11,871 nucleotides of DNA, taken from the NCBI GenBank assembly GCA_964497475.1, contig CAZCDM010000068.1, positions 1-11,871 on the forward strand, in the 5' to 3' direction. Each line of letters opens with the position of its first letter. Position 1 is the stretch's first letter. The DNA comes from CAZCDM01 sp964497475. GTDB lineage: Bacteria; Planctomycetota; Phycisphaerae; SM23-33. Both the position numbers and the translations under genes were made by a program. Below, piece after piece: positions 5,990 through 11,764 of the stretch. A model generated the notes under the pieces. The model saw nothing but the letters and a program-made list of their open reading frames with translations. It did no database searches and was not told where the DNA came from.

Positions 5990-8512
5990 CGGTTCGCAGT
6001 CGGAAATGGCCACCTGCATCTCGAAGGCGCCGCGGCTGACGATGGCCTGGTCCTTGTCCTCGTCGAAGCGAACCAGCGTCGCCGCCGTCTGGAAGGGTAC
6101 GACGTAGATCCTCTCGCCGGGCTTGGTCTTGAGGACGGCCTTGCGGAGGGCGGCCGCCTTTTTGCCCTGCTCGGGCCCGCGCGGCGGGGGCTGGTCCGGG
6201 GCGGGCTTGCTTGAGCGTTGCCTGGCGGGGCGTCTCTTACGGCCGGTGCGGTTGGCGTTGCTCTGGCCGGGCGCGAAGGGGCCGGCCTGGGGGAACAGCT
6301 CCGGCAGGGAGAGTTCCAGTGTCTTGCCGCCCTTGATTTCCACGACGGCCTTGAGGGCCTTGAGGTCCAGCGCCTTGAGCGTGCCCGTGCCGGGCTTGCG
6401 GGCGATGGAAACCTCCTGACCAACGCGGGCGCAGGCGATGGCGTTGAGCCAGGTGTCGAACTGCTTGGCCTTGGCCTGGTGGAGCTGCTCGTGCTTTTGG
6501 GCTTCGGCGAGCTTGGCCTGCGCGTCGGCCAGGGCTTGCTCGGTCTGGGCGGCACGGTCGCGGGCCTGACGCTGCAGGGCGGTCATCTCGCGGCGGACGG
6601 CCTGCTGGCCGAGGTCGGGCATGAGGTCGACCAGCGGGATTTCGCGCTGGACCTGGCCGAGGTCGATCACGGCGACCTGGCGGTGGAGTTCCAGGCGGAC
6701 TAACGTGCCGTCGACGCCCTCGGCCGGGACGTGGATGGTCTGGCCGGGCTGGAGCGTACCGAGCTGCGACAGCCAGGTCTGCAGTTGGCGCTTGAGCTCG
6801 GCGAGGTCGTCGAGGCGGTCCTGGTATTGCTCGGCCTGGGTGCGGGCCTGCTGGCGGGCGGCGTCGGCGTCGGCGCGGGCGGTCTCGGCCTGCTGACGGG
6901 CCTGGCCGGTGCGGCGCATCGCCTGGCGGAACTGGCTGGTTCGCGAGCCGACGTACTCTCGTGCGGTGGCGACGATGGACACATCGAGCCCGAGGCGTTC
7001 GGCGACGGTCAGGGCGTGGGATTCCCCGGCCGTGCCGATGTGCAGGTGGTAGGTCGGGCGGAGGCTGGCGGTGTCGAACTCGACGGAGGCATTGTCGACG
7101 CGGTCGTGGTTCATCGCGTAGGCCTTGAGGACGGAAAAGTGCGTGCTGACCATCGCGAGGCAGCCGACCTGGCGGAGGTGGTCGAGGATGGCCTGGCCGA
7201 TCGCGCCGCCCTCGTCGGGGTCCGTGCCGCTGCCGAGTTCGTCCAGCAGCACGAGGCAGCGCGGGCCGAGCCTGGCCAGGCGGGCGAGGATGAACTTCAG
7301 CCGTTCGATGTGCGCGCCGAAGGTACTGAGCGACTGTTCGAGCGATTGCTCGTCGCCGATGTCCAGCAGCACGTCGGCGAAGACGGGCAGCGTGGCCCCC
7401 CGCCGGGCCGGGACGTGCATGCCCGACTGGGCCATCGCGGCGATCAGGGCGAGGGTCTTGAGCGCGACGGTCTTGCCGCCGGTGTTGCTGCCGGTGATCA
7501 CGAGGATGTCGAAGTCGCTGCCGAGTCGGATGTCGATGGGCACGACGGGCTCGCCGGCGGTGGCGGCATGGCCGGCGCGGGCTTCCAGCAGCGGGTGGCG
7601 GGCGGCGAAGAGTTCCACGGGCCCCTCGGCCGTCATGGTCGGGGCGGTGTGGTCGTTCTGGTAGGCGTACTGGGCCCGGGCCGAGAGCAGGTCGAGGTGG
7701 GCGAGGGTTTGGATGGCGCGGTCGATGTCCTTGCGGCGGGTGGTGACCTTCACGCCCAGCTCGCTGAGCAGCCGTTCGATCTCCTGCTTCTCGTGGTCGC
7801 GGAGGTCGACGAGGCGGTTGTTGAGCTGGACCGATTCGTTGGGCTCGACGAAGAGCGTGCCGCCCGTGTTGGACTCGCGATGGACCACGCCGGGCAGACG
7901 CCCGCGGTGGTCGGATCGGACGGGCAGGACGTAGCGGTCGCCGTGGAGCGTGACGTTCCCGCCGGTCAGCAGCTTGCGGACCTCGGGGTTCCGCAGGTAG
8001 CTGTGGATGACGTCGTGGACCTGGGCGGTGGCCTCGGCGATCTGGCGGCGGAGGGTTTTGAGGTGGTCGGAGGCGTCGTCGCGGATCGTGCCGTCGGCGG
8101 CGATGATGCGGCGGATGTGGTCGATGAGCGTGGCGAAGTCGGCCAGGCGGTTCTTGGCCGACCGCATGTGGGCCAGGCGATCGTCGAGCCCGGCCAGGAA
8201 GCTGCGGACATTCATGGCTGCTTCGAGCGTGGCGGCGATGGCGGAAAAATCCTCCGGCCCGGCCCCGTGGGCAGGCACGGCCCGGTCGAGCGCCTCGCCG
8301 ATGTTGGTGATCCCGCCGAAGGGCAGCAGGCCGACCTCGCGGAGGACCTCGACCATCTCGGATGTTTCTTCGAGGCGCTCGGCGACGACGGCGAGTTCAT
8401 CGGCCGGGGCGATGGCGCGTGCGGCCGCCTTGCCCAGCGACGTCGCGGCAAAGCCGGCCAGCAGCTCGCGGACGGCACGGAAGTCGATATGCTCGAGTGT
8501 CCAGGAATCCAC
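5972..8512 (-). CDS. mutS2: MutS2-type ATPase lacking Smr, with three KOW/SH3-like segments
   Basis: This is an 846-residue MutS paralogue. The N-terminus (EHIDFRAVRELLAGF), the clamp/core region with VEPNESVQLNNRL (222-234), Walker A GSNTGGKT (341-348), Walker B LVLLDELGSGTD (420-431) and the H-loop STHF (456-459) are all present. In Bacillus the protein recognises collided ribosomes and splits them; older work links the family to suppressing recombination. Downstream of the ATPase are a coiled coil (about 524-585), a KOW-like segment (587-632), a second coiled coil (637-690), a similar segment (695-741), a basic Pro-rich linker (745-795) and a third segment (796-841). No Smr signature is visible. 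The start is the GTG giving VDSWTLEH, which lines up with other MutS2 N-termini; in-frame ATG codons at 8575-8570 would add about 20 unrelated residues. Confidence 0.92.
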   Translation of the reverse strand: MDSWTLEHIDFRAVRELLAGFAATSLGKAAARAIAPADELAVVAERLEETSEMVEVLREVGLLPFGGITNIGEALDRAVPAHGAGPEDFSAIAATLEAAMNVRSFLAGLDDRLAHMRSAKNRLADFATLIDHIRRIIAADGTIRDDASDHLKTLRRQIAEATAQVHDVIHSYLRNPEVRKLLTGGNVTLHGDRYVLPVRSDHRGRLPGVVHRESNTGGTLFVEPNESVQLNNRLVDLRDHEKQEIERLLSELGVKVTTRRKDIDRAIQTLAHLDLLSARAQYAYQNDHTAPTMTAEGPVELFAARHPLLEARAGHAATAGEPVVPIDIRLGSDFDILVITGSNTGGKTVALKTLALIAAMAQSGMHVPARRGATLPVFADVLLDIGDEQSLEQSLSTFGAHIERLKFILARLARLGPRCLVLLDELGSGTDPDEGGAIGQAILDHLRQVGCLAMVSTHFSVLKAYAMNHDRVDNASVEFDTASLRPTYHLHIGTAGESHALTVAERLGLDVSIVATAREYVGSRTSQFRQAMRRTGQARQQAETARADADAARQQARTQAEQYQDRLDDLAELKRQLQTWLSQLGTLQPGQTIHVPAEGVDGTLVRLELHRQVAVIDLGQVQREIPLVDLMPDLGQQAVRREMTALQRQARDRAAQTEQALADAQAKLAEAQKHEQLHQAKAKQFDTWLNAIACARVGQEVSIARKPGTGTLKALDLKALKAVVEIKGGKTLELSLPELFPQAGPFAPGQSNANRTGRKRRPARQRSSKPAPDQPPPRGPEQGKKAAALRKAVLKTKPGERIYVVPFQTAATLVRFDEDKDQAIVSRGAFEMQVAISDCEPVGYKR

Positions 8513-8518
8513 GGGCGG

Positions 8519-8524
8519 ATTATA
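8519..8524 (-). promoter_or_regulatory. TATAAT -10 box just upstream of the mutS2 GTG
   Basis: On the minus strand a perfect TATAAT (8524-8519) ends 6 nt before the GTG at 8512, so a transcript starting at the usual distance would begin at or next to the start codon. No Shine-Dalgarno fits in the gap (CCGCCC). No good -35 is seen at 16-18 bp (TTACGC is the nearest). Translation may be leaderless, or the real start may lie at an upstream ATG and the box be fortuitous. Confidence 0.4.
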
Positions 8525-8587
8525 CCCCGGCCCCGCCGCGGCGCGTAAGGACAATCGCAATGCAATCTTCATCATCCCGCCTGGGGT

Positions 8588-8630
8588 TGACGGTTGCAAA
8601 ACCGCATGTCAGGAGGCTATCGTGGTGTAG
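8588..8630 (+). other. Hairpin, strong ribosome site and two-codon ORF before lemA
   Basis: CGGTT (8591-8595), a GCAA loop and AACCG (8600-8604) form a 5-bp stem with a GNRA-type loop. TGA (8588-8590) and TCA (8609-8611) can extend it across a 4-nt bulge. Directly after it, AGGAGG (8611-8616) is a perfect Shine-Dalgarno, 5 nt before GTG GTG TAG (8622-8630). lemA itself starts about 100 nt further on. Transcription through this stretch on the plus strand is assumed, not shown. Confidence 0.35.
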
Positions 8631-8638
8631 CAGCTCTT

Positions 8639-8700
8639 GGCCGATGGCCGGGGCGAGATGGCATATGTAAAAAACCCTCGGCCGACGCCGGGGCGAGATG
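8639..8700 (+). repeat. Imperfect direct repeat, two copies
   Basis: Copy one is 8639-8660 and copy two is 8680-8700. Both begin GGCCGA and end GCCGGGGCGAGATG, and they differ only in the one or two bases between. The copies start 41 bp apart. They lie in the divergent mutS2-lemA region upstream of the lemA start. They could be a duplicated regulatory site or a small tandem duplication. Confidence 0.6.
8669..8693 (-). terminator. Intrinsic terminator-like hairpin on the minus strand
   Basis: On the minus strand a GC-rich stem pairs 8693-8687 with 8682-8676 (seven pairs including one G-U type) around a 4-nt loop and is followed by a run of six T (8674-8669). This is the standard layout of a Rho-independent terminator for leftward transcription. 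It lies upstream of mutS2, where no minus-strand gene ends, so it may stop antisense transcripts from lemA or attenuate a longer mutS2 leader. Confidence 0.45.
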
Positions 8701-8723
8701 ACCTCAACCGAAAGGGACTGACC

Positions 8724-9278
8724 ATGACCGGACTGTGGATTGCCTTAGGCGTGCTGGTGATTCTGATCGTGGCTGTGATCGCGGTCTACAACGGGCTGGT
8801 TCGCAAACGCATTGCCTGCGACGAAGCCTGGAGCCAGATCGACGTGCAGCTCAAGCGGCGGTACGACCTGATTCCCAACCTCGTCGAGACCGTCAAGGGC
8901 TATGCCGCCCACGAGAAGGAGACGCTGGAGAATGTTATCCAGGCCCGCAACCAGGCCATCGACGCCGGCAGCGTCGCCGAGCAGGGCCAGGCCGAGGGCA
9001 TGCTCTCGGGGGCGCTGCACAAGCTCTTTGCTCTCTCGGAATCGTACCCGAACCTCAAGGCCAACGAGAACTTCGCCCAGCTGCAGGAGGAGCTGACCAG
9101 CACGGAGAATAAAATCTCCTTCGCACGGCAGCACTTCAACAGCACCGTGGCGGTCTACAACACGAGCATCCAGCAGTTCCCCAGCAACGTCATCGCCGGA
9201 GTGTTCCACTTCGAGAAGCGCGACATGTTCGAGCTGGAAGAACCCCAGGCCCGCGAAGCGCCGAAGGTGTCATTTTAA
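8724..9278 (+). CDS. lemA: LemA family protein
   Basis: This 184-residue protein is the usual size for LemA. It has one N-terminal membrane helix (about 4-23), then the family hallmark regions: YNGLVRKRIACDEAWSQIDVQL, RRYDLIPNLVETVKGY (45-60), HEKETLENVIQARNQA (63-78), and YPNLKANENFAQLQEELTSTENKI (108-131), ending with ARQHFNSTVAVYNTSIQQFPSNVIAG. The bulk is expected to be helical and exposed on one face of the inner membrane. The start is the ATG at 8724 with AAAGGGA upstream; the frame stays open to a TTG at 8637, but that extension is Pro/Arg-rich and unlike LemA. The gene is 34 bp before htpX, a pairing found in many bacteria, and the two are probably co-transcribed and work together at the membrane. 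The exact biochemical role of LemA is not settled. Confidence 0.95.
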   Translation: MTGLWIALGVLVILIVAVIAVYNGLVRKRIACDEAWSQIDVQLKRRYDLIPNLVETVKGYAAHEKETLENVIQARNQAIDAGSVAEQGQAEGMLSGALHKLFALSESYPNLKANENFAQLQEELTSTENKISFARQHFNSTVAVYNTSIQQFPSNVIAGVFHFEKRDMFELEEPQAREAPKVSF

Positions 9279-9312
9279 CCCGACCCAAGACTGAGACGCA
9301 ACGGAACACGCC

Positions 9313-10311
9313 ATGGCTGTGGAAACCTTCCAAACCCTCATCGCCCGCAACAAGCGGAACAGCTGGATTCTGATCCTCTGCTTCCTGGTGGTGTTTCTTG
9401 CGCTGGGGACGGTGATCGGGCTGGTCTGGGGCGGCTACAGCGAACCGCAGACGGATGTCTTCGGCGAGCCGGTAGCCGGCAGCGGCGGCGGGTATAATTG
9501 GCCGTTCGCGCTGGCCACGGCCGGCGTGGCTGCGGGTATCGCGTTTATCATTTCGCTGGCGACGTACTATCGTGGCGGCGATGTGCTGATGGCCATCAGC
9601 GGAGCCAGAGAAATTCAAAAGGCCGACGACCCGCAACTGTGGAACGTCGTCGAGGAGATGGCCATCGCGGGCGGCCTGCCCATGCCGCGGATCTATCTCA
9701 TCAACGACTCGGCCATGAACGCATTCGCCACCGGACGCGACCCCAAGCATGCCTCGGTCGCCATCACCACCGGGCTGCGTCAAAAGCTCACCCGCGACGA
9801 ACTCCAGAGCGTCATGGCCCACGAGCTGTCCCACGTGCGTCATTACGACATCCTCTACGCGACGCTCATGGCGGTGATGGTGGGCTTTATGGTGATCCTC
9901 TCGGACATCTTTCTGCGGAGCCTGTGGTTCGGGGCCGGCTCGCGGCGGCGGCGCAGTCGCGACTCCGGTGGCGGCGGGGCGCAGCTGGTGCTGCTGGTCA
10001 TCGCCATTGCCTTTGCGATCCTCGCGCCGATCCTGGCCAAGATCATCCAGATGGCCCTGAGCCGGCAGCGGGAGTTCCTCGCCGACGCCGGCAGCGTCGA
10101 GCTGACGCGGAACCCTGACGGCATGAGCAGCGCCCTGGCCCGGCTCAGCGGCGATACCGAAGTGCTCGAAGCGGCCAACCGCGCCACGGCCCCGCTGTAC
10201 ATCGTCAACCCGGTGATGAAGGCACGCAGCGACGGCCGATCGGTCAGCCTCTTCGACACCCACCCGCCCCTGGCCGAACGCATCCAGCATATCCAGAACC
10301 TCTCGGTCTGA
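9313..10311 (+). CDS. htpX: HtpX-like M48 membrane zinc metalloprotease
   Basis: The 332-residue protein has membrane segments at about 18-40, 64-84, 181-203 and 224-247. The zinc site is complete: HELSH (H170, E171, H174) in 'VMAHELSHVRHYDI' and the third ligand E254 in 'RQREFLADAG'. The conserved 'NDSAMNAFATG' strand (131-141) and the C-terminal 'SLFDTHPPLAERIQHI' are also typical. HtpX-type proteases degrade misfolded or unwanted membrane proteins, with the catalytic domain facing the cytoplasm. The enzyme is somewhat longer than E. coli HtpX because of its N-terminus and a Gly/Arg-rich loop (207-223). The ribosome site is weak (ACGGA), which fits translation following lemA. An inverted repeat lies about 40 bp past the stop. 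Confidence 0.94.
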   Translation: MAVETFQTLIARNKRNSWILILCFLVVFLALGTVIGLVWGGYSEPQTDVFGEPVAGSGGGYNWPFALATAGVAAGIAFIISLATYYRGGDVLMAISGAREIQKADDPQLWNVVEEMAIAGGLPMPRIYLINDSAMNAFATGRDPKHASVAITTGLRQKLTRDELQSVMAHELSHVRHYDILYATLMAVMVGFMVILSDIFLRSLWFGAGSRRRRSRDSGGGGAQLVLLVIAIAFAILAPILAKIIQMALSRQREFLADAGSVELTRNPDGMSSALARLSGDTEVLEAANRATAPLYIVNPVMKARSDGRSVSLFDTHPPLAERIQHIQNLSV

Positions 10312-10350
10312 TCCAGCGACATAAGCAGCCGCCAAATCAAAACGGCAACC

Positions 10351-10431
10351 GCAGAGGCACGGAGTTCACAGAGGAGAACACACCAACACAGGTTCTGTTG
10401 TGTCATTCTCTGTGTCTCGGCGACTCTGTGG
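10351..10431. repeat. Long imperfect inverted repeat in the htpX downstream gap
   Basis: The gap 10312-10552 has no clear gene apart from this element. Its left arm (about 10351-10388) reads cagag..cacggag..cacagag..aacaca, and its right arm (about 10396-10431) is roughly the reverse complement. The inner stem is CAACA (10384-10388) with TGTTG (10396-10400) around a 7-nt loop. GGGGCTTTTT follows at 10435-10444. The element looks like the 'cacagagacacagag' dispersed intergenic repeats I recall from several phyla, including planctomycetes. On the plus strand it could fold into a long hairpin and help end the lemA-htpX transcript. Confidence 0.65.
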
Positions 10432-10552
10432 CCTGGGGCTTTTTACACGGACAAAAAGGCTCATGCGGCTGGCGGGCTACGTCCGATAATCCTTTCTGTA
10501 GAAGCGCGGCAGGGACGCTGCGCGCAAGTGGATCAATGAAAAGGGCAATGGA

Positions 10553-10786
10553 ATGAACATCTGGCCGACGGAGACGGCTGTACTGGTCAAGGCGGGCACG
10601 TGTCTCGTGCCGCTGGCTGCGGGGTTTTTGATCGCCGAGGGCGTAGCTTTGCGGACACGCATGTTCAGCACGGCCCGGCTGTGGGCGTGGCTGGCGGGAA
10701 TCCTGCTGGGCCTGGTGACGCTCTGCCTGATCGCGGGCATCGTCTGCTGGGTCTGCTTCGACCGCGGCGCAACGAACATGTTTTGA
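10553..10786 (+). CDS. Small two-helix membrane protein, hypothetical
   Basis: A 77-residue ORF with two hydrophobic segments, about 10-30 and 43-68, linked by a short basic loop (LRTRMFSTAR) and ending with a short polar tail. The positive loop predicts both ends outside or periplasmic. AAAAGGG lies about 8 nt upstream of the ATG. A GATAAT box at 10485-10490 could be a -10 but has no matching -35. The reading frame shows GC-rich third positions like its neighbours. I do not recognise a family. It converges on slyX with a hairpin between them. It is plausible as a real gene, but short enough that chance is possible. Confidence 0.5.
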   Translation: MNIWPTETAVLVKAGTCLVPLAAGFLIAEGVALRTRMFSTARLWAWLAGILLGLVTLCLIAGIVCWVCFDRGATNMF

Positions 10787-10787
10787 C

Positions 10788-10809
10788 CAGCGGTCGCGAT
10801 GCGCCGCTG
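10788..10809. terminator. Hairpin between convergent genes
   Basis: CAGCGG (10788-10793) pairs with CCGCTG (10804-10809), and CGC with GCG continues the stem past a bulged T, closing a 3-nt GAT loop. It starts 2 nt after the small membrane gene stop and lies 29 bp from the slyX stop. There is no T-run on either strand, so it would be a weak or Rho-assisted terminator at best. Confidence 0.35.
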
Positions 10810-10837
10810 ACCTGTGGGCGACTGCGCGTCAGGCGAA

Positions 10838-11053
10838 TCAGCTGGCGGAGTTCAGCCCGCCGTAGTGTGGCGGGGGCTGATCGGGCGACTCGTCGGAGTC
10901 GCCGGGGAGATGGTCTTTGAGGTCTTCGACGGCGTGTTCGATCCGGCGGAGCTTTTCGTTCAGGCCGGTGACCACCTCGTTCAACTGCTCGATGGTCTGC
11001 TCGGCGTAGGCAAGTTTTTCTTCTGCCTTCTGGAGGCGGTCTTCAACGCTCAT
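10838..11053 (-). CDS. slyX: SlyX family protein
   Basis: This 71-residue cytosolic protein has a long coiled-coil helix (about 2-48: EDRLQKAEEKLAYAEQTIEQ, then LNEVVTGLNEKLRRIEH) and the family's C-terminal PPPHY (60-64), here followed by a short GGLNSAS tail. The length and the Ile-Glu-x-Leu-Asn core match SlyX. The molecular role of SlyX is unknown; the name comes from its position next to slyD in E. coli, and no slyD is seen here. The ATG has GGAG 8 nt upstream and lies 13 bp after the deaminase stop, so slyX is the last gene of the operon that starts at the 11700 promoter. Confidence 0.88.
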   Translation of the reverse strand: MSVEDRLQKAEEKLAYAEQTIEQLNEVVTGLNEKLRRIEHAVEDLKDHLPGDSDESPDQPPPHYGGLNSAS

Positions 11054-11066
11054 GGGATGCTCCGGG

Positions 11067-11513
11067 TCAGTCCAGCTCGCCGATGTCTTCGTTCCAGAGT
11101 TCGGGGTTGGCTTCGATGAACGCAGCCATCATCGCCGCGCAGTCGTCGCGGTCGAGGTCGATGACCGCCACGCCATGGGATTCCATGAACTCCCGCGCGC
11201 CGGGAAAGGTGCGGGCTTCGCCGGCGATGACCTTGCCAATGCCGAACTGCACCACCGCCCCGGCGCAGAGGTAGCAGGGCATGAGGGTGGAATAGAGGAC
11301 GGTATCGCCGTATCGGCCGACGCGGCCGGCGTTTTTGAGGCAGTCGATTTCCGCGTGGGTAATCGCACAGCCGTCCTGCACGCGCCGGTTATGGCCCCGG
11401 CCCAGAACCTCGCGGCCGCGGACGAGTACCGAACCGATCGGAATGCCTCCCTCGGCGAGTCCTGCGCGTGCTTCGTCGATGGCCAGCTGCAGGAACGGGT
11501 CGGTCTCAGGCAT
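11067..11513 (-). CDS. Cytosine deaminase, yeast Fcy1 type (CDA fold)
   Basis: This 148-residue protein belongs to the cytidine-deaminase-fold enzymes that hydrolyse cytosine to uracil and ammonia. The zinc site is H53-A-E55 with C80 and C83 in 'LMPCYLC'; E55 is the proton shuttle. Resemblance to yeast cytosine deaminase goes beyond the zinc motifs: VLGRGHN (N42), LKNAGR, LYSTL and a C-terminal PELWNEDIGE that provides W140 and D143, the counterparts of the yeast residues contacting the base. This differs from the amidohydrolase-type CodA of E. coli. The start is the ATG at 11513; a longer in-frame reading to 11723 would cover the promoter and the upstream small gene. It overlaps that gene by 8 bp and has little ribosome site of its own, implying coupled translation. 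A related guanine or tRNA adenosine deaminase is less likely. Confidence 0.9.
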   Translation of the reverse strand: MPETDPFLQLAIDEARAGLAEGGIPIGSVLVRGREVLGRGHNRRVQDGCAITHAEIDCLKNAGRVGRYGDTVLYSTLMPCYLCAGAVVQFGIGKVIAGEARTFPGAREFMESHGVAVIDLDRDDCAAMMAAFIEANPELWNEDIGELD

Positions 11514-11658
11514 CGGCGGTTTCGCCGCGTCGCTGCTGGCTGGCTTTGAGGCGGGCGAGCTTGCGCTGACGCTCTTTGTACTTGCGCGGGGCGTTTTTGT
11601 GGCGGGTCTTCTTCTGATTTTCCAGTCGGCCGTCAAGCCGGTCACGTCGCTGTCCCAT
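11506..11658 (-). CDS. Very basic 50-residue protein, unknown
   Basis: The ORF encodes 50 residues beginning MGQRRDRLDGRLENQKKTRH and containing KNAPRKYKERQRKLARLKAS. It has 18 Arg/Lys against 6 Asp/Glu and should be largely helical after residue 25. Support is strong for its size: AAAGGA lies 7 nt before the ATG, a near-consensus promoter is about 37 bp upstream, and its stop overlaps the deaminase start (ATGCCTGA) as in coupled operons. The composition suggests binding to RNA, DNA or the ribosome, but I recognise no family, and a purely upstream-ORF role in coupling cannot be excluded. Confidence 0.7.
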   Translation of the reverse strand: MGQRRDRLDGRLENQKKTRHKNAPRKYKERQRKLARLKASQQRRGETADA

Positions 11659-11694
11659 GGGATGGTCCTTTCTGTGTCAACAGGCGAGCGGCGT

Positions 11695-11723
11695 ATTGTA
11701 ACGACTTGCGGGAAAAGTTTCAA
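11695..11723 (-). promoter_or_regulatory. Near-consensus sigma70 promoter
   Basis: On the minus strand TTGAAA (11723-11718) and TACAAT (11700-11695) are separated by exactly 17 bp, five of six matches in each box or nearly so. Transcription should start near 11688, giving a leader of about 30 nt with AAAGGA before the ATG at 11658. It would drive the small basic protein, the deaminase and slyX. Confidence 0.75.
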
Positions 11724-11764
11724 CCTTATCCGATATCGCCCAGAGTCCGGCCAACGGCTTCGCC

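Noticed and set aside
6731..8548. Plus-strand open frame of 605 codons opposite mutS2
   Set aside because: Its product is a Gly/Val/Glu/Asp-rich sequence with no motifs, and the opposite strand encodes a clear MutS2 with Walker motifs. Long antisense frames are expected in GC-rich genes.
8606..8704. 31-residue ORF from the ATG at 8606 in the mutS2-lemA gap
   Set aside because: No ribosome site upstream, it covers the direct repeats, and the product looks random.
8637..8723. N-terminal extension of LemA to a TTG codon
   Set aside because: The added 29 residues are Pro/Arg/Gly-rich and precede the natural membrane-helix start. The ATG at 8724 has its own AAAGGGA.
9190..10335. Minus-strand open frame opposite htpX
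   Set aside because: Arg/His/Gly-rich product without recognisable domains; the plus strand carries the HELSH protease.
11514..11723. 70-residue N-terminal extension of the deaminase
   Set aside because: It would run through the promoter and the basic small gene. The sequence is Ser/Pro/Lys-rich, and the family begins close to the ATG at 11513.
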